The position numbers and the translations under genes are program-made. Under the pieces are notes generated by a model. The model was not told the DNA's origin. It saw only the letters and a list, made by a program, of their open reading frames with translations, and made no database searches. Shown piece by piece: positions 18,867 through 27,826 of a DNA stretch of 64,000 nucleotides. Positions within the stretch are counted from its first letter, which is position 1. Every line of letters begins with the position of its first letter. The DNA is from Emcibacteraceae bacterium (lineage in GTDB: Bacteria; Pseudomonadota; Alphaproteobacteria; Sphingomonadales; Emcibacteraceae): positions 62,001-126,000 of the forward strand of contig JAJFIR010000036.1 in NCBI GenBank assembly GCA_021774795.1, given 5' to 3'.

Positions 18867-20239
18867 ATCACAAATATACCCGCGACAATATAGGCGAAGA
18901 AGGTGACTATTCCCCCGACAGCGGCGTATGGCAGCTGTGTACGCACATGATCGAGGAGGGTACATCCCGATGCAACCGAAGATATCATTGTTGTGTCAGA
19001 TATCGGGGAACAATGATCACCGAATACGCCGCCTCCAAGAATAGCAGAAATGACGAAGGCTGGCGGCAATCCAAGCATTTGGATCAGCGGCACGCCAATT
19101 GGAATCATTAGTGCGAAAGTACCCCATGATGTTCCCGTCGTAAATGCCATGATGGATGAGGCAACAAAAAGCATTGGAACAATCAGGATCATCGGAAGAT
19201 TATCACCCGCTATGCCTGCGACGAAAGCGCCGGTACCAAGTACTTTAAGGCTGGCACCGAGAGCGAGAGATAATAGCACAATAGTTACAAGCTGAAGAAG
19301 TTCGTTCATGCCTTCAAAGCCAATTTCGACCAATCTTATATGAGAAAACCGCCCGCTGCTTAACATCATAACATAGGCAACAAGACTGGAAATAATTGTT
19401 GCGTAAAGGATCGATTTGGAGCCATCTCCGCTTCTGATAGCACCATCCCCGGTCCAATACATAAATATAAAAATAAGACCGATTAAACTGACAAGCGGTA
19501 CGATCATAAAGCGCGCCTTGCTTGTCGGGAATTCAGGTGCAGGGTCCTTTTCCACTTGTTGTTGTTTTTTGGCTTCGCATTCTTTTAGAGGACCATGTAC
19601 TTTGTCAAACCATATGGTTAGAAAGACAATAATCAAGGCGATCCATGCGTAAAAATTATAAAAAATAGTACCAAGTAAAGTTGCTTCCGCATTTTCGAGA
19701 CCATTTGCATTAAGATTGGCAAGGACGACTGCCCCCCATCCATTGATAAGCAGTAAAATACACACCGGGGCACTTGTACTGTCAATGACATAGGCGAGCC
19801 TTTCGCGGCTCATTCCAAATTTATCAAAAAGCCCCCGTGAAACGATACCTGCCGTTATTACGCTTAAATTCGATTCAACAAAAAGCACAATACCAATCAA
19901 GAAGGACATCAACCCGGCTTGACGCTTGGTTTTAGTAATGCCTTTGTTAATCAATAAATCAACAAGTGCCGTCACACCACCGGAATGGCGCAAATAAGCT
20001 ATCAAACAGCCGATAATCAAAGAAAACATCAGAATGCGTGTGCTGTCGGCACTGGAGAAAACATTCACAACTCGTTCAATGGTCTCTATGGGTGCCATTG
20101 CGACGGTACTGCCCGAGGCATCCATAAGCAATAAAAGTTCAGACGTGAATATGGCTGCCAGCAGAGCCAGGATAACTTCTTTTCGCCAAATTACGATGCC
20201 AATTGCAACTATTTGTGGAAGTATTGTTAACCAACCCAT
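18863..20239 (-). CDS. Na+/H+ antiporter NhaC family transporter (first copy)
   Basis: Inner membrane transporter of the NhaC/ion transporter superfamily, about 458 residues with roughly a dozen hydrophobic segments. The C-terminal signature region G-T-S-W-G-T-F, then G-G-G-V-F-G-D-H-C-S-P-I-S-D-T-T, is the clearest family mark. I start it at M-G-W-L-T-I (20239); a 23-residue upstream extension is possible but looks like translated leader. NhaC relatives exchange sodium for protons, and some move organic acids or amino acids. It is divergent from a secreted amidohydrolase gene and convergent with the asparaginase gene, so coupling to amino-acid uptake is plausible but inferred. Confidence 0.9.
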   Translation of the reverse strand: MGWLTILPQIVAIGIVIWRKEVILALLAAIFTSELLLLMDASGSTVAMAPIETIERVVNVFSSADSTRILMFSLIIGCLIAYLRHSGGVTALVDLLINKGITKTKRQAGLMSFLIGIVLFVESNLSVITAGIVSRGLFDKFGMSRERLAYVIDSTSAPVCILLLINGWGAVVLANLNANGLENAEATLLGTIFYNFYAWIALIIVFLTIWFDKVHGPLKECEAKKQQQVEKDPAPEFPTSKARFMIVPLVSLIGLIFIFMYWTGDGAIRSGDGSKSILYATIISSLVAYVMMLSSGRFSHIRLVEIGFEGMNELLQLVTIVLLSLALGASLKVLGTGAFVAGIAGDNLPMILIVPMLFVASSIMAFTTGTSWGTFALMIPIGVPLIQMLGLPPAFVISAILGGGVFGDHCSPISDTTMISSVASGCTLLDHVRTQLPYAAVGGIVTFFAYIVAGIFVI

Positions 20240-20330
20240 TTTCCGCCCTTTATTATTTTGTATTATTATGGTTTTTTGAAGTATGGTGATGAAATAATAT
20301 AATAGCAAGAATTCATATGGAAGGGTAACG

Positions 20331-21614
20331 ATGAAAAAAGTTATTTCACTATTAATTGCATATCTGATTTTAGTTCAGACAACTTTCGCGGCAGACTATA
20401 AATTGCTCAAACCCACGTATATATTGGATGTAGAGCAGGGCGAACTCATTGAAGGGCAGGAAGTTCTTATATTGGATGATAAAATTGCTGCGGTTGGCAG
20501 CCATCAAGCAATTAGGGATAATTATGATCTTTCGGATGGCAATGTCCGATCTATTAATTTGGAAGGGATGACATTAATGCCGGGCTTGATCGACGCTCAT
20601 AGTCATATTTTGCTTCATCCCTATAATGAGACAAGCTGGAACGATCAGGTTTTAAAAGAAAGTCGTGCTGAACGGGTGGCACGCGCCGTCGGGCATTTAA
20701 AAGCAACGCTGGGTGCGGGCTTTACGTCACTAAGGGATCTTGGCAGCGAAGGAGCAGGATATGCGGATGTTGGCATTAGAAAAGCACTTGATAAAGGCGT
20801 AATTGTTGGACCAAGACTTATTGTGGCGGGTCGCGCGATTGTTGCCACTGGCAGCTATGGCCCAAAAGGCTTTGACCTATCCCATACGTTGACATTGGGC
20901 GCGGAACCTGCGGACGGCGATGATCTAATTCGTGTTGTAAGGGATCAAATTGGAAAAGGAGCCGATGTGATAAAGATTTATGCTGATTATCGGTGGGGAC
21001 CAAATGGTGATGCCGCCCCGACATTTAGTTTAAAAGAAATAGAAACAATTGTTGAAACCGCAAAAAGCAGCGGACGGAAAGTGGTTGCTCACTCGACAAC
21101 TCAGGAAGGTATGCGCCGGGCGACGCTCGCTGGCGTTCAGTCGATAGAGCATGGTGACGCAGGCACAGTCGAGATATTCAAGCTTATGAAAGATAATAAT
21201 GTTGTCTTTTGCCCCACATTGGCGGTTACAGAGGCTAACGCAGAATATGCCGGATGGAAAAAAGGCGAAGATGAAACGCCATCGAGCGTCAAGCTGAAAC
21301 ATGCCGCCATGACGTCAGCGATCGAGGCGGGGGTCACCATTTGCAACGGCAGTGACGTTGGTCCCTATACTCATGGCGATAACTTGCGCGAGCTTAAGCT
21401 TATGCATGAATATGGATTGAGTATAGAAGAAACCCTACAAGCCGCGACTATGGTCGGTTCCGAACTTATGAATATGAAAGACAAATTGGGCCAGGTAAAA
21501 GTTGGCTATTTAGCTGATCTGATCGTCGTGGAAGGGGACCCACTGAATGATTTAGACGTTCTGAGCGAGATCAACTTGATAATCCAAAAAGGACAGGTTT
21601 ATAAGCCGAACTAA
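20331..21614 (+). CDS. Secreted amidohydrolase family protein (Xaa-Pro dipeptidase / imidazolonepropionase-like)
   Basis: Metal-dependent TIM-barrel hydrolase, 427 residues, with a Sec signal peptide at residues 1-20 (hydrophobic stretch ending T-F-A-A-D). The metal site is recognisable: D-A-H-S-H near residue 87, a lysine in V-I-K-I-Y-A near 217, V-A-H-S near 254, a histidine in S-I-E-H-G-D near 275, and the last aspartate in N-G-S-D-V-G near 342. Members act on dipeptides, N-acyl amino acids or lactones. GAAGGG precedes the ATG. It is divergent from the NhaC-type antiporter gene. The likely location is the periplasm. Confidence 0.9.
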   Translation: MKKVISLLIAYLILVQTTFAADYKLLKPTYILDVEQGELIEGQEVLILDDKIAAVGSHQAIRDNYDLSDGNVRSINLEGMTLMPGLIDAHSHILLHPYNETSWNDQVLKESRAERVARAVGHLKATLGAGFTSLRDLGSEGAGYADVGIRKALDKGVIVGPRLIVAGRAIVATGSYGPKGFDLSHTLTLGAEPADGDDLIRVVRDQIGKGADVIKIYADYRWGPNGDAAPTFSLKEIETIVETAKSSGRKVVAHSTTQEGMRRATLAGVQSIEHGDAGTVEIFKLMKDNNVVFCPTLAVTEANAEYAGWKKGEDETPSSVKLKHAAMTSAIEAGVTICNGSDVGPYTHGDNLRELKLMHEYGLSIEETLQAATMVGSELMNMKDKLGQVKVGYLADLIVVEGDPLNDLDVLSEINLIIQKGQVYKPN

Positions 21615-21648
21615 ATAGGTTTAATAAGTATTTTTTCACAAAATTGCT

Positions 21649-21683
21649 AAAAAAGTCGGATAGAAGTTGTCCTACCCGACTTT
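21649..21683 (-). terminator. Rho-independent terminator for the minus-strand amidohydrolase gene
   Basis: The stem AAAGTCGG-x-TAG / CTA-x-CCGACTTT carries one internal mismatch and a short loop. On the minus strand it is followed directly by six T (21654-21649). It lies 20 nt past the stop of the 21704 gene. It may also slow transcription from the plus-strand amidohydrolase gene, although the T-run on that side is only three nt. Confidence 0.8.
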
Positions 21684-21703
21684 CAACTTGAATAATTTAA
21701 ACG

Positions 21704-23521
21704 TTATTTCTCAAACACTATTTTACCATTCACCATGGTTAGATCAATTTCCATGTTGATAAGATCGGCAGGTGGAATGTTAAACAAATTACGATCAACA
21801 ATTACGAGGTCAGCGTATTTACCAACCTTGATTGACCCCCTGACGTCACCTTCAAACGTTGCGTTGGCGCCGTTTATGGTATAGGCCTTAATACTTTCTG
21901 CGAGGCTTATTTTCTCTTCCGGGAACCATCCGCCTTCTGGTGTTCCTTGCAAAGTTGTCCGGTTTACGGCGGCGTTTAGCAAATATTTTGGGTGATTATA
22001 ATATTCCGCGGCATTCGTTCCGGGCCAGTCTGATCCAAAGACCAAAGTAGAGCCATTTTTCAGAAGTGAGTTAAACGCGTAAGCCCCGGCTGAGCGTTCC
22101 TTGCCGATCCGCTCTTCCATCCAACGCATATCATCTGATAAGTGATATGGGTTGATTTCGGCAATAACACCAAGCTGCTTAAAGCGTGGGAAATCAGCAG
22201 GGCGTACCACCTGATTATGGATGACGCGAAAACCTTCTAATGATCCACCCACATCGTTTTGCAAGCGCTCATAGGTATCAAGCATCAATGCAACGCCTTT
22301 TGTACCGATGGCGTGGACGTTGGCTTTAAAGCCGCCTTTATTGGCTTCAATTAGAAAAGCATACATTTTATCCATATTCTCAACTTCGTTGGCCGGATCA
22401 TCGCTTGTATGCGGGCGGTAACGGCCACTATAGTCCGGGCGATCATTATAGGGTTCAAAAAATAAAGCACTATGATTACCCATGATGCCGTCAATATAGC
22501 CTTTATAAGCACCCCAGCGAAGATAGTGGTCTGTTTCGCCGGTTTTGGGATGGCTGCCCATTTTAATGTCTTTGTCGTTAAATTCTTTGGCTCGGGATAA
22601 GTCGGCCCGCATCCAGATTCTTGTTGTAAGTTCGCCATTATCCTGAAGTTCCGTATAAAGGTCGGCATATTCACCGCGGGTAATGTCATGAACATCGACA
22701 ATACCGTTTTCCCTCATACGTTTGAGAGTTGCGCGAATTTCATTGAGCTTTCTTTCGTGTGACTTTTCAGTGACTACAGCCCGAATTCGATCAATAGCCG
22801 GGGACCCTTTTTCGATAAGTCCGGTTGGTGTGCCGTCCTCATTTACAGCCATTCCTTCAAGAGCCTCGGTCTCCAAACCTGCAGCACGAAGTGCTACCGT
22901 GTTGGCAAGATGTAGCTCGGCGGGACGCTCAAAACTACTAACAAAGACCGGCGTATTAGGCGTTAAGTCATCTATGGTCGCGCGGTCTGGTCTCCACCGG
23001 TCAGTAAAATTGGCCCCACTATCGGCACCCACACTTGCCTCACCTGCTCCCCATGCTTCATATGCGCCCCAAAGACCGCGCGTAATCCATTCACCATCCG
23101 GGATGTTAGGCAAAATGCGGGTAATTTCTGCACGCAGATCGGCGTCCGTTGATACTTTAAGCAAGTTTGCATCATTAATTTGTGCGCCCGCACCATTTAA
23201 ATGAGAATGGCCATCAACAAAGCCCGGCATTAACATTCTTCCCGCCAGGTCAATAACCCGTGTATCTGACCCTATATAATCTTGTGCATCAGCATCATTT
23301 TCAAATATCGCAACAATTGCATTGTTTTTAACGGCGAGGCCTTTTGCCCAAGGTTGGCCTTCTTCCACCGTGTAAACATCCCCGCCCGTAAATACGACAT
23401 CAGCGACATTGTTGCCGCTCATTGCATTTTCATTGTTTTCCGGGGCTTGTTCCGCACATGAAATGAGTAACAAACTTATCAGGATTGCCCCTAATGAGTT
23501 AACTTGATTTATTCGTTTCAT
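21704..23521 (-). CDS. Amidohydrolase family lipoprotein (YtcJ-like)
   Basis: Amidohydrolase-3 type enzyme, 605 residues, with a lipoprotein signal: positively charged N-terminus, hydrophobic core and lipobox L-L-I-S-C with Cys22. The catalytic barrel starts at D-V-V-F-T-G-G-D-V-Y-T near residue 42. It shows the metal motif G-F-V-D-G-H-S-H-L near residue 99, V-D-V-H-D near 262, N-V-H-A-I-G-T near 393 and F-G-S-D-W-P near 491. The family hydrolyses C-N bonds of formamides and N-acyl compounds; the substrate here is unknown. GGGAGA precedes the ATG. A terminator hairpin follows the stop. Residue 23 is Ala, compatible with transfer to the outer membrane. Confidence 0.9.
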   Translation of the reverse strand: MKRINQVNSLGAILISLLLISCAEQAPENNENAMSGNNVADVVFTGGDVYTVEEGQPWAKGLAVKNNAIVAIFENDADAQDYIGSDTRVIDLAGRMLMPGFVDGHSHLNGAGAQINDANLLKVSTDADLRAEITRILPNIPDGEWITRGLWGAYEAWGAGEASVGADSGANFTDRWRPDRATIDDLTPNTPVFVSSFERPAELHLANTVALRAAGLETEALEGMAVNEDGTPTGLIEKGSPAIDRIRAVVTEKSHERKLNEIRATLKRMRENGIVDVHDITRGEYADLYTELQDNGELTTRIWMRADLSRAKEFNDKDIKMGSHPKTGETDHYLRWGAYKGYIDGIMGNHSALFFEPYNDRPDYSGRYRPHTSDDPANEVENMDKMYAFLIEANKGGFKANVHAIGTKGVALMLDTYERLQNDVGGSLEGFRVIHNQVVRPADFPRFKQLGVIAEINPYHLSDDMRWMEERIGKERSAGAYAFNSLLKNGSTLVFGSDWPGTNAAEYYNHPKYLLNAAVNRTTLQGTPEGGWFPEEKISLAESIKAYTINGANATFEGDVRGSIKVGKYADLVIVDRNLFNIPPADLINMEIDLTMVNGKIVFEK

Positions 23522-23649
23522 TTGTATCTCCCGTATTCCATTATTTCAGAATTATTATTTTTACTTGCTGTTGAATATAATATATTTTTCGCACTTGGAC
23601 AGTAATTAATCATCAAATCGTGACTTTTTTGGGAGTTTTAAAGGGAAAA

Positions 23650-24963
23650 ATGTCAAATCCGTATCAACATGCCCACGAAGAAGGCGACTATATTGATAGT
23701 TATTACTCGCGCACACTAAACGTAGCGAAAGAATTTCCGGAACTAACCGATGAAATTACAACACCCGTTTGTATCATTGGGGGCGGTATGGCCGGTGTCG
23801 CGACCGCACAAGGATTAGTTGAGCGCGGTATAAAACCGGTTTTAATCGAAGCCAACCGCATTGCATGGGGGGCATCTGGCCGTAATGGTAGCTTTTGCAG
23901 CGCAGGTTTTTCGCTGGGTGTTGATAGCATCGTTAAAAAAGTGGGCAAAGAGCACGCGCGGGAGCTTTGCAAGTTAACGACAGAAGGACTTACCCTGATT
24001 AAGAAAAGAATTGGTGCGCGCAGCGAGTTGCGCGCAGAAACCGACGGCCTTTTAAATATATCATGGTTTGACGAGCGTGCGGCGGTCGAAAAAAATATTG
24101 AACAGATGAATGACATTATGGGGGTTGATTATCAATTTTGGTCGCGTGATCAAATTAAAGAACTTTATCATTCCGAAAGATATTATGACGGCTATCTAAA
24201 ACCGGACGGCATTCAGGTTCATTCGTTAAATTATACCTGTCATGCTGCCAAACAGGCAGAGGATGCCGGCGCGCGCATTTTTGAAAAGTCGGTCGCCTTA
24301 AAAATTAGAAAACATGGTGATGGCTGGAAAGTTATCACTACGAAAGGTAGCGTCATCGCTGATCAAGTCGTCATGTGTTGCAGTGCTTATATCGGAAATC
24401 TGAATTTTAAGTTGTCTTCCGCGACTTTGCCGGTTGCCACATATATATTACTCACGGAACCTTTGGGGGAGAGGCTAAAAACGGCCGTTGAAGGCCCCTA
24501 CGGTGCGAGTGACAATCGCTTTTCGTCAAATTATTATAGAATACTGCCTGATAGGCGCCTTTTTTGGGGTGGGCGCGTTTCGATGTTTAACCCGAGCGGC
24601 GAAAAACTAAAAAAAATCATGATGGATGACCTTCTGGTGGTTTATCCGCAATTAGAGGGTATTAAGGCTGATGTGGCTTGGGGTGGCCTCATGGGTTATC
24701 CCGTTCACAAGATGCCGCAAATTGGTCAGTTAGAACCTGGATTTTGGTATAATCAGGGTTTTGGCGGGTCAGGAATGACATCGACCGTGGCTGGCGGTGA
24801 AGTTGTCTCAGCGGCGATCGCAAACGCTGATGAACGTTATAAGCTTTTTGAGCCTTACGGCCTTAATTATGCCGGTAAGCCATTTGGCCCCATAGTGGCG
24901 CAAACGGCTTACTGGTTATTTCAGCTTCAGGACGCCTATAAAGCGTGGCGGCTTAATAAATAA
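23650..24963 (+). CDS. FAD-dependent amine/amino-acid oxidoreductase (DAO family, PuuB-like)
   Basis: Flavoprotein of the D-amino-acid oxidase superfamily, 437 residues. The FAD-binding Rossmann fold starts at V-C-I-I-G-G-G-M-A-G (residues 40-49). A-W-G-A-S-G-R-N-G follows near residue 78 and is typical of gamma-glutamylputrescine-oxidase-like members. The C-terminal G-F-G-G-S-G-M near residue 373 completes the flavin site. The ATG at 23650 has AAGGG just upstream and is preferred over a GTG 30 nt earlier. The stop codon abuts that of the convergent peptidase gene with no gap. The context of D-aminoacylase and asparaginase suggests oxidation of released amines or amino acids. Confidence 0.9.
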   Translation: MSNPYQHAHEEGDYIDSYYSRTLNVAKEFPELTDEITTPVCIIGGGMAGVATAQGLVERGIKPVLIEANRIAWGASGRNGSFCSAGFSLGVDSIVKKVGKEHARELCKLTTEGLTLIKKRIGARSELRAETDGLLNISWFDERAAVEKNIEQMNDIMGVDYQFWSRDQIKELYHSERYYDGYLKPDGIQVHSLNYTCHAAKQAEDAGARIFEKSVALKIRKHGDGWKVITTKGSVIADQVVMCCSAYIGNLNFKLSSATLPVATYILLTEPLGERLKTAVEGPYGASDNRFSSNYYRILPDRRLFWGGRVSMFNPSGEKLKKIMMDDLLVVYPQLEGIKADVAWGGLMGYPVHKMPQIGQLEPGFWYNQGFGGSGMTSTVAGGEVVSAAIANADERYKLFEPYGLNYAGKPFGPIVAQTAYWLFQLQDAYKAWRLNK

Positions 24964-26097
24964 TTATCTTGAAACGAATTTATAGGATGCTTTTTCCATT
25001 TCCTTGATATTTGAATAAGGATTTGCAGGCTTTAAGTATCCGCCTAAGAATTTATAGGCATCAAAGCGGGCTTGCCGCGCAACTTTGTGATCCATCCGGG
25101 CAAAGTTGTGCCCGCCGGGGATATCTTCAAATTCTTTATAGGTAAATTCTTTGCCGTCGGCTTTTAATGATTTTACCAGATGACGAATTTCCAAGATATT
25201 CACATCGTCATCATTCGTATTGCCGTATACCATTAATGGTGTTTCAAGCTTATGCGTATTCCACGCAGGCGAGCGTTTGATATATTTTTCATGATTTTCA
25301 AAGGCACTTTCACCAAGATGATATTCAGTTTCATAAAGTTCACGGTATCGCTGGGTTTTATAGCCCATTCTAGCGATCAGATCACTCACTGGAACATCGG
25401 CAAAGCCAACTTTGTAAGCATCTGGATATTCAAATAAATTTAGCAGCGTAATCATGCCGCCGTGGCTATGCCCCATAATGCCAACGCGGTCTTCATCAAC
25501 CACAGCATAGTTTTCAACCATGTAATCACGGGCCGCTTTAACATCGGCAACTTCTTTCCCGCCGTAATCAATGCTTTCGTAAAATCGTTTGCCGTATCCG
25601 GTGCTGCCTCGATAATCGGGCGCAATAAGGATATAGCCCTGAGCAATCAATTCACGGTAAAGTTGACCATTTTCCACATCAAAGTTGGCGTGGACCCCTT
25701 GGTGTGGAAAAACAAGAAGTGGGTATTTCTTGTCTGGATCGATGTCTTTTGGAAAAAAAACATAAGAATAAAAGGTAAGGGGGTTGGTCATGGTTAGCGG
25801 GTTCTTTTCTCCATCACCAGAAAATTCATGATCTTTTCCAAGGGCAGGGCCTGTCGTCCGCACTTTTTCAACGATGGCAACGTCACCCATAATGTTATGC
25901 ATCATAATATCAGAAAGGCCTTTATTCACCCGCGAAAAAGAATGGCTTAAGTCACTTATTTGCTCTTTTAAATCAGCTATCTCTTCTTTTAAATCGGCTT
26001 CCTCATCAGCACTGCTAGGTACAATCATTATAAGTGACGTCATGACGGCAACAGCGCCAATTAAGCCATTGTTTATATACGGTTTTAATTTAATCAA
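24964..26097 (-). CDS. Secreted alpha/beta hydrolase, prolyl-oligopeptidase (S9)-like
   Basis: 377 residues with a Sec signal peptide (residues 1-30, ending S-S-A-D). A short heptad-rich segment follows (residues 34-52, D-L-K-E-E-I-A-D-L-K pattern), then an S9-like catalytic domain. The nucleophile is Ser211 in G-H-S-H-G-G; the histidine is probably in P-G-G-H-N-F near residue 330, and an aspartate lies in the N-T-N-D-D-D region. The beta-propeller of full prolyl oligopeptidases is absent. Translation probably starts at TTG 26097: AGGGGA is correctly spaced and the upstream D-aminoacylase stop is only two nt away. A periplasmic peptidase or esterase role is inferred. Confidence 0.87.
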   Translation of the reverse strand: MIKLKPYINNGLIGAVAVMTSLIMIVPSSADEEADLKEEIADLKEQISDLSHSFSRVNKGLSDIMMHNIMGDVAIVEKVRTTGPALGKDHEFSGDGEKNPLTMTNPLTFYSYVFFPKDIDPDKKYPLLVFPHQGVHANFDVENGQLYRELIAQGYILIAPDYRGSTGYGKRFYESIDYGGKEVADVKAARDYMVENYAVVDEDRVGIMGHSHGGMITLLNLFEYPDAYKVGFADVPVSDLIARMGYKTQRYRELYETEYHLGESAFENHEKYIKRSPAWNTHKLETPLMVYGNTNDDDVNILEIRHLVKSLKADGKEFTYKEFEDIPGGHNFARMDHKVARQARFDAYKFLGGYLKPANPYSNIKEMEKASYKFVSR

Positions 26098-26099
26098 TT

Positions 26100-27683
26100 T
26101 TAGTCCCCTTTGGTTTTTAAGAGCACACGGCCAAAAGTTGGCTCAGATGAGTTTGGCGCGGTGGCGGATATTTGTCCGTTGACGATTACATAATCAAACC
26201 CGGTTGGCTCTGCGAATATATCGGTCCATGTTGTATTGGCTCGCACATTTTGAATGTCCATCACAAGAATATCCGCCCCAAAACCTTCTTTAAGCAAGCC
26301 CCGTGTTTGAATGCCAAATATTTTGGCTGTTTGCCCAGTCATTTTATTAATGGCCAGCTCAAGTGAAAGAACACCGTCACGCACAACATATTCTTCGATA
26401 ATTTTTGCAAACGAGCCAAATGACCGTGGATGGCGCATGGTCGGGCTTCCGTCCGACGAAATGGAAACGTCAGGGGCTGTGATGAAGGCATCCTGGGTTT
26501 CTTTTGTCATGATGAAATGGGCTGTGCGTGGGCCGCTGTGGCCATAGTCAATGATCACGTCTTCAGGAGCCTTTCCTGTAATTTCGGAAATTTCAGCAAC
26601 CGTTTTACCGGAATATTCGCCGGAAGAAACCAAAATAGCACCGGGACCATTGCGGCGTGTGATCTTAGCGCGAAGGAATTCCTGAAATTCAGCGCGTCGA
26701 TTGCTTACAGCATCATCGAACTCAAATTTACGCTTTGCCCATTCGGGATAAAGATAGCTCATATCGCCAAAGCTGGCCAGATAAGGATAGACGTCTGCGG
26801 TAATGTCAATGCCGGCTGCACGGGCGTCGCGGATTTGTTTTAATACTGCTTCACCCTGTTCGCGGGTTTTGCCGTAAACAACTTTAATGTGTGACGCATT
26901 AATGCGCGCATATTTTCCCTGTTCTATTAGCTCCGCGATACTGTCATGAACCTTATCATCGTCTTCGTTTCTGATGTGGCTTGAGATTATACCGTCCGTG
27001 GCGCCGACCACTTTAGCAAGGCCTTCCATTTCCGCGCTGTCAGCATAACGCCCAGGCACATATTCCAGGCCAGTATTAAGGCCGTAGGCACCTGCTTTCA
27101 TGGCGTCAACCAGCAGCTGCTCCATCTTTATTTGTTCTTCCGGGGTAATTTTATCTTTTTCACCGCCGCCGGAAAGTTGTCTAATCGATCTGTGCCCGAC
27201 AAGTGTCGCGACATTTGGCCCTGTGCCCTGCGCATTGACTTGATCAATCCAGTCTGTAAATGAAGTTTCTATCTCATATCCGGGATTTTCTCCGTCCTGA
27301 CCGAGCATCACGGTGGTAACGCCTTGCCTCAAAAAGTTTCGCAGCATGTCATTATTTTCTAATCTTGGGTCACCGTGGGAATGAGCGTCTATAAATCCGG
27401 GGGAGACAACTTTTCCGGTAGCATCAAGAGTTTCTGTTGCTTGAATTTTTGCATCATCAATTTCGCCGACAAAGGAAATTTTATCTCCGCTGACTAAAAC
27501 GTCGCCAGTATAGGATGCTCCGCCGGTCCCATCAACTATAGTACCTCCGGATATATGAAGGTTGTATGTAATGGAATAATCAGGCTCATTTGTTTCTTTG
27601 TTTTCTTGGTTGGGTTCATTTGCGGCACAGCCACCAATATACAGCAGACTGGCAAACATAAATATTTTTAAGTTAACGGTCAT
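26100..27683 (-). CDS. N-acyl-D-amino-acid deacylase (D-aminoacylase) family lipoprotein
   Basis: Amidohydrolase of the D-aminoacylase group, 527 residues. A lipoprotein signal is present with a C-A-A-N sequence at Cys19. The metal site shows F-I-D-A-H-S-H-G-D near residue 97, a conserved serine- and histidine-bearing S-S-H-I-R-N-E near 235, A-S-H-I-K near 263, and S-S-D-G-S near 413 with the catalytic aspartate. The family removes acyl groups from N-acyl-D-amino acids or acts on related amides. It is co-transcribed with the S9-like hydrolase gene, whose start is two nt downstream. AAGGGA lies upstream of the ATG. It is divergent from the second NhaC-type antiporter gene. Confidence 0.92.
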   Translation of the reverse strand: MTVNLKIFMFASLLYIGGCAANEPNQENKETNEPDYSITYNLHISGGTIVDGTGGASYTGDVLVSGDKISFVGEIDDAKIQATETLDATGKVVSPGFIDAHSHGDPRLENNDMLRNFLRQGVTTVMLGQDGENPGYEIETSFTDWIDQVNAQGTGPNVATLVGHRSIRQLSGGGEKDKITPEEQIKMEQLLVDAMKAGAYGLNTGLEYVPGRYADSAEMEGLAKVVGATDGIISSHIRNEDDDKVHDSIAELIEQGKYARINASHIKVVYGKTREQGEAVLKQIRDARAAGIDITADVYPYLASFGDMSYLYPEWAKRKFEFDDAVSNRRAEFQEFLRAKITRRNGPGAILVSSGEYSGKTVAEISEITGKAPEDVIIDYGHSGPRTAHFIMTKETQDAFITAPDVSISSDGSPTMRHPRSFGSFAKIIEEYVVRDGVLSLELAINKMTGQTAKIFGIQTRGLLKEGFGADILVMDIQNVRANTTWTDIFAEPTGFDYVIVNGQISATAPNSSEPTFGRVLLKTKGD

Positions 27684-27826
27684 TTTTACGAGTTCCCTTT
27701 TTTTTAAGATATCATGTCAAATTAACATAACATACTAAAAACACAATCGACGGCACACGATATTATTTTCTGGTTTCTTAATAAAATTTATCCTCTACTA
27801 TAAATTCGGAATGAGGGAGACGGATA

